Positions 1-6,321 of a DNA stretch of 21,100 nt are shown here, piece after piece (position 1 is the first letter of the stretch; the number at the start of each line of letters is the position of its first letter). The translations under genes were made by a program, and so were the position numbers. This DNA comes from DAOMOP01 sp035444405 (GTDB taxonomy: Bacteria; Pseudomonadota; Gammaproteobacteria; Burkholderiales; Rhodocyclaceae). Where the stretch lies: assembly GCA_035444405.1 (NCBI GenBank), contig DAOMOP010000049.1, forward strand, positions 1 to 21,100. Reading direction: 5' to 3'. The notes beneath the pieces are model-generated. The model was not told the origin of the DNA. It saw nothing but the letters and a program-made list of their open reading frames with translations, and ran no database searches.

Positions 1-1169
1 GCCGCTCCCTCGGTCTTGGACCATGGCGGTGCTTCTTCCAGGTGTCGCTGCCGCTGGCACGCCCCGCCCTGGTGGCCGGCACCGCGCTGGCCCTGATGGA
101 GACGCTTGCCGATTACGGCACGGTGGCGTACTTCGGAGTCCAGACATTCACGACCGGAATCTATCGTACGTGGTTCTCGCTCGGCGATCGTACGGCGGCC
201 GCGCAGTTGTCGGCGCTGCTGCTGGGTTTCGTCGTGCTGGTGCTCGTGCTCGAGCACGCCAGCCGCGGCCGCGCCCGCTTCGGCAACACGTCAAGGCAGG
301 CGGGCGCTTCCGCGCGCGTGCGCCTGTCCGGTGCGCGGGCCTGGCTGGCGACGCTTGCGTGCCTGATGCCGTTGCTGCTGGGTTTCCTGCTGCCCGGTGG
401 CCTGCTGCTCAACATGGCCTTGCTGGTCGGTGATGCGCAGTTCGGGCCGCGGTTCGTGACGCTGGCCGGCAACAGCTTCGTGCTCGCCGCGGTCACCGCG
501 CTACTGGCGGTCGTGCTGGCGGTGACGCTCGCCTATGCGGCCCGCCTTTCGCGCTCCTACGCACCGCGCATGGCCAACCGGGTCGTCGGGCTCGGCTATG
601 CGGTGCCCGGCTCGGTGATCGCGGTCGGCGTGCTGATTCCGGTCACGCGCCTCGACAACTACATCGCTGCGAGCTGGGAGAGCCTGTTCGGAATCAATCC
701 CGGGCTGGTGCTGACCGGTGGCATTGCCGCGCTCGTCTATGCCTACCTGACCCGTTTCCTGGCGATCGCGCTGCATACGGTCGAATCGAGCCTTGGCAAG
801 ATCACGCCGAGCATGGACGATGCGTCGCGCAGCCTCGGCCTGGGCAAGCTCGCGACGCTCGGCCGCGTGCATGTGCCGATGCTGCGCGGCAGCCTGCTCA
901 CGGCCGGGTTGCTGGTCTTCGTCGACGTGATGAAGGAGCTGCCGGCGACGCTGGTGATGCGTCCGTTCAACTTCGACACCCTGGCCACGCAGGCGCACAC
1001 GCTGGCCGCGGACGAGCGCCTGGCCGAGGCCTCGACCGCCGCGCTCACGATCGTCGCCGTGGGCCTGATCCCGATGTTCGTGCTGTCGCGACAGATCGTG
1101 CGCAGCCGGCGGCCCGCCCCCGGTGAGCGCAGGGCGAAGGCCCTGACGGAAGCTGCCGGCGCACAATGA
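1..1169 (+). CDS. Fe(III) ABC transporter permease, FbpB-like (5' end outside window)
   Basis: This is an inner-membrane permease that would carry ferric iron from its periplasmic binding protein into the cytoplasm, powered by a separate ATPase not seen here. The frame is open from base 3, so the gene starts upstream. The first residues (SLGLGPWRCFFQVSLPLARPAL) are the cytoplasmic EAA-loop signature of the first permease half. A second, full half follows with several hydrophobic segments and a second loop (DDASRSLGLGKLATLGRVHVP then LPATLVMRPFNFDTLAT). This two-domain layout is typical of FbpB/AfuB/SfuB iron permeases of about 500-550 residues. The gene converges on the binding-protein gene instead of following it. 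Iron specificity is inferred from family resemblance and that neighbour. A thiamine or putrescine permease is less likely. Confidence 0.9.
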   Translation, partial: RSLGLGPWRCFFQVSLPLARPALVAGTALALMETLADYGTVAYFGVQTFTTGIYRTWFSLGDRTAAAQLSALLLGFVVLVLVLEHASRGRARFGNTSRQAGASARVRLSGARAWLATLACLMPLLLGFLLPGGLLLNMALLVGDAQFGPRFVTLAGNSFVLAAVTALLAVVLAVTLAYAARLSRSYAPRMANRVVGLGYAVPGSVIAVGVLIPVTRLDNYIAASWESLFGINPGLVLTGGIAALVYAYLTRFLAIALHTVESSLGKITPSMDDASRSLGLGKLATLGRVHVPMLRGSLLTAGLLVFVDVMKELPATLVMRPFNFDTLATQAHTLAADERLAEASTAALTIVAVGLIPMFVLSRQIVRSRRPAPGERRAKALTEAAGAQ

Positions 1170-1170
1170 A

Positions 1171-1192
1171 AAGGCCGCCCGCAGGCGGCCTT
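1171..1192. terminator. Bidirectional hairpin terminator between permease and iron-binding protein genes
   Basis: The arms AAGGCCGCC (1171-1179) and GGCGGCCTT (1184-1192) form a perfect 9-bp stem with a CGCA loop, starting 2 bases after the permease stop. On the minus strand the stem runs into TTTTC, a short U-tract, so it suits the end of the iron-binding protein transcript best. On the plus strand there are only two Us. Confidence 0.75.
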
Positions 1193-1255
1193 GTGGCTCT
1201 GGGAGCGAGACCGTCCGGCTTGGCCGGTGAGGATCTCGCCGACTTCGGGCTCGAA

Positions 1256-2272
1256 TCAGCGGTAGCCGGCGCGATCGTAAATGCGCTGGGCGTTCGCGAT
1301 CTCCGCCGCAAGGGCGCTGATCGGCAGCGTGTCGGCCTTGAACTCGCCGAGCTTCTCGAGGGCCTTGTTGGCGGTCTTGACCGAGGCGACCACCGGCCAT
1401 TCATTGTTGCCGTCGGCGAAGTAGATCTGCGCCTGATCGGAGGTCAGGTACTCGAGGAACTTGACCGCCGCTTCCTTGTTCGGCGCGTGCTTGAGCATGC
1501 CGGCGCCGGACACGTTGATGTGGGTGCCCCAGCTGTCCTGGTTCGGCCACACGAAGCGCACGCTCTCGACGACCTTCTGGTCCTCCGGCTTTTCGGAGTT
1601 CATCAGGCGCGCGAAGTAGTAGCTGTTCGCGATCGCGACGCCGCATTCGCCGGCGGCCACCGCACGGATCTGGTCGGTGTCACCGCCGCGCGGCGAACGC
1701 GCGAAGTTGGCCACCACACCTTTGGCCCATTCCTCGGTCTTGTCGGCGCCGATGTGATTGATCAGCGCCGCGCCGAGCGACAGGTTGTACGGATGGCTGC
1801 CCGAGCGCGTACACACCTTGCCCTTGAGGGCGGGATCGGCGAGGCCCTCGTAGCTCTGCACCTGTTTGGCTTCGACCAGATCCGGGTTGTAGACGATGAC
1901 GCGGGCACGGGTCGAGAACGCGATCCAGGTGTCGGTGCGCAGGTGATCGGGAACACGCTCTTCGAGCACGGCCGACTCGACCGGCGCGAAAAGGCCGAGG
2001 TCGTCGGCCATCGCCAGCCGTGATGCGTCGACGGTAATCAATACATCGGCCGGGCTGTTGGCGCCTTCGTTGCGAAGGCGCTCGACGAGCTCGTCGTCCT
2101 TCGCCTCGATGCGGTTGACCTTGATGCCGGTCAGGCGCGTGAATTCACCATAGAGCGCTTCGTCGGTCTGGTAGTGACGGGCGGAGTAGATGTTGATCTC
2201 GTCGGCGCCGGCGTATCCGGCCGACAGGGTCAGCGCAGCGAGAACCGAAAACAGCACAGCCTTCTTTTTCAT
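1256..2272 (-). CDS. fbpA: Periplasmic Fe(III)-binding protein of ABC transporter
   Basis: This is the solute-binding protein that captures ferric iron in the periplasm and delivers it to the permease. The 338-residue product begins with a Sec signal peptide (MKKKAVLFSVLAALTLSAGYAGA, cleavage near residue 23). The mature start EINIYSARHYQTDEALY is the classic FbpA/IdiA/FutA opening, with a family tyrosine near residue 34. The adjacent pair Y218-Y219 in NSYYFARL matches the iron-coordinating tyrosines of this family. PYNLSLGAALINHIG and the C-terminal EAAVKFLEYLTSDQAQIYFADGNNEWPV are also typical. Length is normal. The start was chosen because it exposes the signal peptide, with a weak GAAAGG about 11 bases upstream. 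It is divergent from the DUF2325 gene and has its own promoter. The gene symbol follows family convention. Confidence 0.92.
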   Translation of the reverse strand: MKKKAVLFSVLAALTLSAGYAGADEINIYSARHYQTDEALYGEFTRLTGIKVNRIEAKDDELVERLRNEGANSPADVLITVDASRLAMADDLGLFAPVESAVLEERVPDHLRTDTWIAFSTRARVIVYNPDLVEAKQVQSYEGLADPALKGKVCTRSGSHPYNLSLGAALINHIGADKTEEWAKGVVANFARSPRGGDTDQIRAVAAGECGVAIANSYYFARLMNSEKPEDQKVVESVRFVWPNQDSWGTHINVSGAGMLKHAPNKEAAVKFLEYLTSDQAQIYFADGNNEWPVVASVKTANKALEKLGEFKADTLPISALAAEIANAQRIYDRAGYR

Positions 2273-2308
2273 GATGCGTTTGCCTTTCGAGTAGGGTTAG
2301 CGACACGC

Positions 2309-2346
2309 GAATAATAACGAGAGCAATTTACGGTTGCAAATTATTC
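2309..2346. promoter_or_regulatory. Possible iron-responsive (Fur-type) operator region
   Basis: The heptamer GAATAAT (2309-2315) is repeated in inverted orientation as ATTATTC (2340-2346), flanking and overlapping both promoter boxes of the iron-binding protein gene. The segment from GCAAATTATTC onward matches the 19-bp Fur consensus at only about half its positions. Fur control is therefore inferred mainly from the position between an iron-uptake gene and its divergent neighbour. Confidence 0.35.
2311..2339 (-). promoter_or_regulatory. Candidate sigma70 promoter of the iron-binding protein gene
   Basis: On the minus strand, a TTGCAA -35 (2339-2334), a 17-bp spacer and a TATTAT -10 (2316-2311) lie about 40 bases upstream of the ATG. 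The boxes match consensus at 4/6 and 5/6 positions. The stretch is markedly AT-rich for this genome. Confidence 0.6.
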
Positions 2347-2394
2347 TTGTTTGAGGCAAGCTGAATGCGAATCGTTCCTAACTAGGAGTTTCGC

Positions 2395-2727
2395 ATGAAT
2401 GCGCTGATCGTAGGTGCCGACCGGCTCGGCAACATCCCCGATGTCCTCTCTCAGTTCGGCATACGCATCGCGGCGCACGTCAGCGGCCGCGACAGCACCC
2501 ATCAGCGGCGCAGCGCACCGTTGCCGGTCGGCATCGAGATCGTCATCCTGTTCACCGATTTCCTCGGCCATAACGTCATGCAGCGCTTTCGCGAGGCGGC
2601 AGGGCGCGAAGGCGTCATGGTCGTGTGCTGCCGTCGCTCGGTGTGTGCATTGCAGCAGGCGCTGGGACGGCGGATCGGGCGTGACGACTGCGGCGAGTGT
2701 GCGGCACGCTGCATAACCCGGCACTGA
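2395..2727 (+). CDS. DUF2325 family protein
   Basis: This small 110-residue protein is recognisable as DUF2325 from MNALIVGADRLGNIPDVLSQFGIRIAAHVSGRD, then VILFTDFLGHNVMQRFREAA, then CCRRSVCALQQAL. The biochemical role of the family is unknown to me. The N-terminus looks like a compact alpha/beta (Rossmann-like) unit. The C-terminus carries CGECAARC, which with the upstream CC and VCAL cysteines could bind metal or a cluster; this is inference. The start has a clear Shine-Dalgarno, AGGAG at 2384-2388. It is transcribed divergently from the iron-binding protein gene across a shared AT-rich control region, suggesting joint control by iron. Confidence 0.8.
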   Translation: MNALIVGADRLGNIPDVLSQFGIRIAAHVSGRDSTHQRRSAPLPVGIEIVILFTDFLGHNVMQRFREAAGREGVMVVCCRRSVCALQQALGRRIGRDDCGECAARCITRH

Positions 2728-2734
2728 TTCCGGC

Positions 2735-2777
2735 CTTGCGCTGGCCGATGCGCAAGCTGCTAGCGCTGGGCATCGGC
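2735..2777. terminator. Overlapping alternative hairpins at a convergent gene end
   Basis: Two stems that cannot form together lie here: CTTGCGC/GCGCAAG (2735-2741 with 2750-2756) and GCCGATGC/GCATCGGC (2744-2751 with 2770-2777). They sit just after the DUF2325 stop and overlap the last codons of the opposing NlpC/P60 gene. They plausibly end transcription from both sides, though no U-tract is present. Confidence 0.35.
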
Positions 2778-3278
2778 GACTAAGCGCCGCGCGCCATTGA
2801 AGCGCGAGATCCAGTAGCGCTGATTCATGGTCTCGATGCGCACGACGCCGCCGCTCGAAGGCGCGTGCAGGAACTGCCCGTCGCCGACGTAGATGCCCAC
2901 GTGGGAGTTCGCGCGGCGCGTCGTGTTGAAGAACACCAGGTCGCCGGGCTGAAGCTCGTCGCGCCCGACTTTCAGGCCCAGTCTGGCCATGTCGCTGGCG
3001 GTCCGCGGCAGATCCAGACCCAGCGCACTGCGAAAGACGTTCTGCACCAGTCCGCTGCAGTCCAGCCCGGTCTCGCGTGAGGTACCGCCGCGGCGATAGC
3101 GCACCCCCAGGTAGGCCTTGCTCTGCTCGATCAGCCGGTAAGCGGGATTGGCAGGTGCCTCGTGTATGCGCTCGGCCCTGCCCGGCACCTGGAAGGCCGG
3201 CACGGTGCGGGCCCACAGCGGTTCGGCGAATGCCGAGAAAGCCAGTATCAACAAGGCGAGCAGGGCGGTTCGTAGCAT
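2760..3278 (-). CDS. Secreted NlpC/P60 (C40) peptidoglycan hydrolase
   Basis: This is a probable cell-wall endopeptidase cutting peptide stems of peptidoglycan in the periplasm. The 172-residue product starts with a hydrophobic signal segment (MLRTALLALLILAFSAFAEPLWA). The NlpC/P60 domain follows from about residue 45 to the end, with catalytic Cys74 in GLDCSGLVQNVF, His126 in SHVGIYVGDG and a third polar residue, His138, in FLHAPSSGGV. The frame is open upstream to 3341, but that start would put 21 charged residues before the signal peptide and overlap the preceding gene. The ATG at 3278 is preferred, although its ribosome-binding site is weak. It follows the exonuclease homologue by 49 bases and is probably the last gene of the same minus-strand row. 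Confidence 0.88.
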   Translation of the reverse strand: MLRTALLALLILAFSAFAEPLWARTVPAFQVPGRAERIHEAPANPAYRLIEQSKAYLGVRYRRGGTSRETGLDCSGLVQNVFRSALGLDLPRTASDMARLGLKVGRDELQPGDLVFFNTTRRANSHVGIYVGDGQFLHAPSSGGVVRIETMNQRYWISRFNGARRLVADAQR

Positions 3279-3327
3279 CGTCCGTAGCGATTCCGTTCGT
3301 TCGTGTTTCGACCTGGCCGGCATGCGC

Positions 3328-3972
3328 TCAGATGCGACCACTCAACTGGCGACGCGCCCGCTCGGCCTCGGCGAGCGCGTGTGGCGACGCGAGGCCGCGG
3401 GCCAGCGCGCGCGACTCGAGCGCAAGCATCAGCTGCGCGATCGCGTAGGCGTCGCCAAGCGCATGGCGATGCTCGAAGAGCTCGACGTCGAACGCCCGCA
3501 TCCAGTCGGCCAGTCGAGTCGGGATGTCGATGCGCTCTCGAAACAGCGCCGGCAGCAGCCAGTAGAGGTCCAGCCAGAGCCATTCAGGCGTCACGCCGAG
3601 ATGTCTTTCGAATGCGCGCTCGAGCATGACGCGATTGAGCGCTGCGTTATATACCACAATCGGCCCCGATGCGGAAAATGTCAGCAGTTCGGCCAGTACC
3701 GCGGTCGGGTCCGCATCGAGCTCGGCGTGATAGCTGGTCGAGGGGGCCAGGGTGCCGGATTCGATCGCGATCGCGGCGACGCCCAGCAGCCGGCTGCGTT
3801 CCACATCGAGACCGCTGCATTCGGTGTTGAGGACTACATAACGGGTCTCGAAGTGCGACTTGCCGAGATCCGGCGGTGGCAGTCGATTCCAGTCGGCAAG
3901 CAGCGCTCGCAGCTCGGCGTCGAGCGGCGGCGCATCGGCATGGCCGGCGAGCAGTCGGGTCAGCCAACTCAT
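3328..3972 (-). CDS. DnaQ-fold 3'-5' exonuclease homologue, catalytic residues degenerate
   Basis: This 214-residue protein has the layout of a DEDDh exonuclease domain from about residue 45 onward, but the active site is altered. Motif I reads YVVLNTECSGLD, so the first Asp is Asn and the Glu is kept. Motif II reads VVYNAALNRVMLERAF, with Asn where the family has Asp. Motif III reads EHRHALGDAYAIAQL: the final Asp is present, but the position five residues before it, normally His, is Arg, with His on either side. Proofreading or RNA-trimming activity is therefore doubtful. Homologues often sit beside cNMP/CBS/DUF294 genes, as here before the prophage split the pair. The ATG lies inside the left att repeat and originally overlapped the DUF294 stop codon. 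No Shine-Dalgarno is visible, which fits translation by coupling before the insertion. Confidence 0.85.
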   Translation of the reverse strand: MSWLTRLLAGHADAPPLDAELRALLADWNRLPPPDLGKSHFETRYVVLNTECSGLDVERSRLLGVAAIAIESGTLAPSTSYHAELDADPTAVLAELLTFSASGPIVVYNAALNRVMLERAFERHLGVTPEWLWLDLYWLLPALFRERIDIPTRLADWMRAFDVELFEHRHALGDAYAIAQLMLALESRALARGLASPHALAEAERARRQLSGRI

Positions 3973-3983
3973 AACTGGTAATC
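3968..3983. repeat. Left attachment-site core (16-bp direct repeat)
   Basis: CTCATAACTGGTAATC is identical to 10892-10907. Flanking bases differ on both sides (A and C here, G and G at the right copy), so the identity is exactly 16 bp. It contains the exonuclease-homologue start codon on the minus strand. Confidence 0.88.
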
Positions 3984-4313
3984 CATGAAGGATTTACAAC
4001 GCGTTGAATATGCGCGACAAACGGTGTAAATCATGCTGTGCTTGGGCCATGTCATGGGCCATTATGTCGGGATGCTTCAATGAACTGTGACGGTGGGAGA
4101 ACGCGCAGCCCGGAAGCATGCCGGAAACTGCCCATTACGGGAAGCCGAAGCGCTACATTGCCGACGCACGCCCATCGCGCAGCGGGTTGGGAAATCGCCC
4201 GCGTGCTCCACTTTTCTTCTTTGAGGGGTGGGCCGGCCAGCCTGCACCCGTAGCTGGCCGGGTGGCCGAACGATTCGGCCACTGCTGCCCATTGATCATC
4301 AGTGGCGCGGCGG
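3984..4313. other. Non-coding left end of the prophage
   Basis: No credible gene is seen in these 330 bases. Near the att core the DNA is AT-rich. It contains a tandem motif pair at 4043-4064 and a perfect 9-bp stem GTGGCCGAA/TTCGGCCAC with a CGA loop at 4262-4282. The hairpin is 31 bases past the last phage gene and may end its transcript, but it has no U-tract. Short frames here have no ribosome-binding sites or family resemblance. Confidence 0.5.
4043..4064 (+). repeat. Candidate integrase arm-type sites, left end
   Basis: TGGGCCAT (4043-4050) is followed at a 12-bp step by ATGGGCCATTA (4054-4064). The same pair with the same step and orientation occurs near the right end (10722-10743). 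Short tandem repeats at both ends of an integrating element, outside the core site, are the usual form of tyrosine-integrase arm sites. Confidence 0.5.
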
Positions 4314-4640
4314 CTACGGGTGCTCGGCCGGATTTGGCGGCATTGGCGAAGGAACCAGGTTTGCCGCCGCGGCGGGCTTGTGCACGCCGGTGTGGTCGTA
4401 GGCGATGACGGTGTAGCCGTCTGAGGCAGTGCGATGGCGGATGCGGTCAAAGGCATAGGTGCCATCAGCGTCTGACGTGGTCGCTGCTACGAGGGTCGGC
4501 TGCAATACACTGCGCAGCAATTGCGCACGGCGTGATGGGGCGGGTGTGTCGGGATCCCCCGCGATCGCTGTCGACCCGAATAACGCATTTAGGCCGTCAT
4601 CCGGCCGGATGCGGCGATCTCGTCGCAGAATTTGCGGCAT
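4314..4640 (-). CDS. Phage tail-associated protein with carboxypeptidase-regulatory-like fold
   Basis: The 108-residue product contains LVAATTSDADGTYAFDRIRHRTASDGYTVIAYDHTGVHKPAAAANLVPSPMP. This matches a recurrent phage pattern (…WSD…G.Y.F..I….Y.V.A.DH….AV.AD…P) of beta-sandwich proteins found next to tail or fibre genes. The start was chosen at 4640 because ATG overlaps the previous gene's stop as TGATG and is preceded by a strong GGGAGGTGGG. The longer upstream frame is only the shadow of the 385-residue gene. The short N-terminus (MPQILRRDRRIRPDDGL) is basic. It is the last gene before the left att site. A structural role is inferred; the exact position in the virion is unknown. Confidence 0.7.
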   Translation of the reverse strand: MPQILRRDRRIRPDDGLNALFGSTAIAGDPDTPAPSRRAQLLRSVLQPTLVAATTSDADGTYAFDRIRHRTASDGYTVIAYDHTGVHKPAAAANLVPSPMPPNPAEHP

Positions 4641-5797
4641 CAGTCCCACCTCCCGTCGGTGCCGAGGTCGAGCAACCAATGGAACGACTGCGTGCGAATG
4701 ACGGCGACCCCGTTGCCCGGACAGCCACTCACCGTAAAGCCGGGCGCGGCCACATCTTCGAGAAGCTGCCAAGAATGTGTTGGTCCGGGCATTACGCCCC
4801 GAGCCACGTGCCCACTTTCCTTGATGGAGGCAGCGCTCCCAATTAGCTCGTCGGACAAAGTGCGTTGCGGGAAGGTCGTCACTCCGGTTTGTAATGTCGA
4901 CGGAACCATCGCCATACATTGCGAACTCTCGCCGACACCGTCTGCCAAGTAGACGGGGATGAGACTCGCGGATGCGCCACCTATGACGAAAAGTCCGCGC
5001 GATGCCGTCGTGGCAACGCTCGTATTCAGTGCATCCGAACTGCTGCTCGTGCCAGAGATCAGCGTCGCCCACACATCGCTCAGCGGCGCCATGAGGCGCC
5101 CGAACGCGTAGCCGGGCGCGGCATCGCCATTTGCAACGTTCGTCGTGTACGCCGGCGCGACGGTAAGGCGCCGATCGTCAGCAGCTAACGCCCACTTGCG
5201 CGATCCGGTCGTATTTGATGCCTTCGCCCACCACATCCCACCACTGATCTGACCATCGGTCGGAAACGGCCCGGTGCCGGAGTCGATATCAGTCATCGAC
5301 TTGAACCCACGCGCCCGTGCAGTGGTCGTGCCGGAGTCGTCCACGTACAGGATCAACCCGTTGTGTTCGGCGTGCGTGAGCGAGCGGTATGCGGCGCGCG
5401 TGGTGCCTTCCGCGAAGACCTTCTCCCACCCGGCCGGCGCGCGCAGACATGTGACGGTGCCGCTCGCGCTGCCGCCCGGAATGTTCAGCCCTTCGACCGA
5501 CCACGTCACCGTATCGGCGGTGATCGACGCGAGGCGCCAGTCGTCATTGAGCCCCGCCAGCGCGCCGGTAACGCCGGCAATCCGCAGCACGTCACCCTCG
5601 CCGAAGGTGTGGCCGCTGGAGATGTGCGCAACGGCGATGCCGTCGGTAACCGTGAGATTGTTGATGGTCTTGACGCCGAATCCGTTGACGAGGCAGGCGT
5701 CGAGGACGTCGATGAGCGCGCCGGCGGTGCCGGACAGCACCGGCGCGTCGGCCATACCCGAATGGTAGTAGCGGACTTTGTTGCTGATGGTACTCAT
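4640..5797 (-). CDS. Phage structural (probably tail or appendage) protein
   Basis: The 385-residue protein is rich in Gly, Thr, Ser and Ala with no membrane segment, as expected for a beta-rich virion protein. The N-terminal part (MSTISNKVRYYHSGMADAPVLSGTAGALIDVLDACLVNGFG) and later HTFGEGDVLRIAGVTG, GWEKVFAEGTTRAAYRS and GGMWWAKAS resemble conserved uncharacterised proteins of siphophages and prophages. I do not recognise an enzymatic motif. The ATG overlaps the stop of the upstream 61-residue gene (ATGA) and has GAGGAG about 12 bases before it. The stop overlaps the next start (TGATG), so three genes are translationally coupled. Assignment to the tail is inferred from the neighbours. Confidence 0.72.
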   Translation of the reverse strand: MSTISNKVRYYHSGMADAPVLSGTAGALIDVLDACLVNGFGVKTINNLTVTDGIAVAHISSGHTFGEGDVLRIAGVTGALAGLNDDWRLASITADTVTWSVEGLNIPGGSASGTVTCLRAPAGWEKVFAEGTTRAAYRSLTHAEHNGLILYVDDSGTTTARARGFKSMTDIDSGTGPFPTDGQISGGMWWAKASNTTGSRKWALAADDRRLTVAPAYTTNVANGDAAPGYAFGRLMAPLSDVWATLISGTSSSSDALNTSVATTASRGLFVIGGASASLIPVYLADGVGESSQCMAMVPSTLQTGVTTFPQRTLSDELIGSAASIKESGHVARGVMPGPTHSWQLLEDVAAPGFTVSGCPGNGVAVIRTQSFHWLLDLGTDGRWD

Positions 5798-5979
5798 GCG
5801 CGCGCTTTCTCCTCTGTGGATTGCTGCGGCTGGGGATCGTCGGTTGACGTGGATCGAAACCGAAGGATGATGTTGTTCTGCTGTTCGTCAGGGAGGGGCG
5901 AATCGGTCGGGGGCAGGGCGGCCGCTTCCTGATTCTCAACGGGCTGACGATCTGGTGCGCGAATGCGAAGGTTGATCAC
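5794..5979 (-). CDS. Small phage protein of unknown function
   Basis: The 61-residue product (GTG start) has two similar short strands, INLRIRAP at the start and NIILRFRST near residue 35. They are separated and followed by Pro/Gln/Asp/Glu-rich linkers (VENQEAAALPPTDSPLPDEQQ, TSTDDPQPQQSTEEKARA). I know no function for it. A GGAGAG lies about 11 bases before the GTG, somewhat far. The stop overlaps the next start as ATGA, which strongly supports it as a real gene in the coupled structural set. The duplicated strand motif suggests a small scaffold or adaptor; that is inference. Confidence 0.6.
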   Translation of the reverse strand: MINLRIRAPDRQPVENQEAAALPPTDSPLPDEQQNNIILRFRSTSTDDPQPQQSTEEKARA

Positions 5980-6044
5980 GGGTATTCACTCTCCATGTGG
6001 AGGATGGGTGTCTGCTCGAGCGGCGCTCGCACAGGTAATGCGCA

Positions 6045-6317
6045 TCACAAGGACGCCGACTTCGACACGACCAGAAGCGCCGCATCCATTCTCAGCACGT
6101 CGATCTTGCGGGCATAAACGTGACCGGGCCCGAGCTCGTTGCGGGTGACTTTGCGGCTCGCTATGTACAGGTGACCCTTGACAGTCGGCGGGCCGCCGTC
6201 GGTCGTTGCGTACTCGATCGGATCGTGCGAGCGACACGAGATCAGGAGGTGTTCGTCGGTCGCATCCGCAACCTTCTGCCATTTCAGGTGGTCGATCAGA
6301 ATATTCGTTGTGGGCAT
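6045..6317 (-). CDS. Phage protein of unknown function, tail-associated type
   Basis: The 90-residue product begins MPTTNILIDHLKWQKVADATDEHLLISCRSHDPIEYATTDGGPP and ends GHLYIASRKVTRNELGPGHVYARKIDVLRMDAALLVV. This order (W..VA…D..LI….P.EYA…G……LG.G.VYAR) matches a common class of small beta-rich prophage proteins encoded near tail fibres. No catalytic motif is seen. Its ATG is four bases after the portal stop, with GAGGAG formed by the last portal codons, so expression is coupled to portal translation. In intact lambda-type phages, protease and capsid genes normally follow portal. Their absence here points to an internal deletion or a very compact layout. Confidence 0.65.
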   Translation of the reverse strand: MPTTNILIDHLKWQKVADATDEHLLISCRSHDPIEYATTDGGPPTVKGHLYIASRKVTRNELGPGHVYARKIDVLRMDAALLVVSKSASL

Positions 6318-6321
6318 GGTC

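Noticed and set aside
501..1400. 299-residue minus-strand frame across the permease gene
   Set aside because: It is a GC-rich shadow of the permease and of the binding-protein gene, with no family resemblance.
3968..3983. tRNA 3' end as att site
   Set aside because: No tRNA cloverleaf can be read on either side. Both flanks are clearly protein-coding.
4038..4465. Several frames in the left end of the prophage
   Set aside because: They have no ribosome-binding sites and low-complexity composition, and they overlap the tandem motifs and hairpin. The minus-strand one overlaps the end of the real 108-residue gene in another frame.
4641..5072. Longer 252-residue version of the 108-residue phage gene
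   Set aside because: The extra part is out-of-frame reading of the 385-residue gene. The internal ATG at 4640 has a strong ribosome-binding site and couples to the upstream stop.
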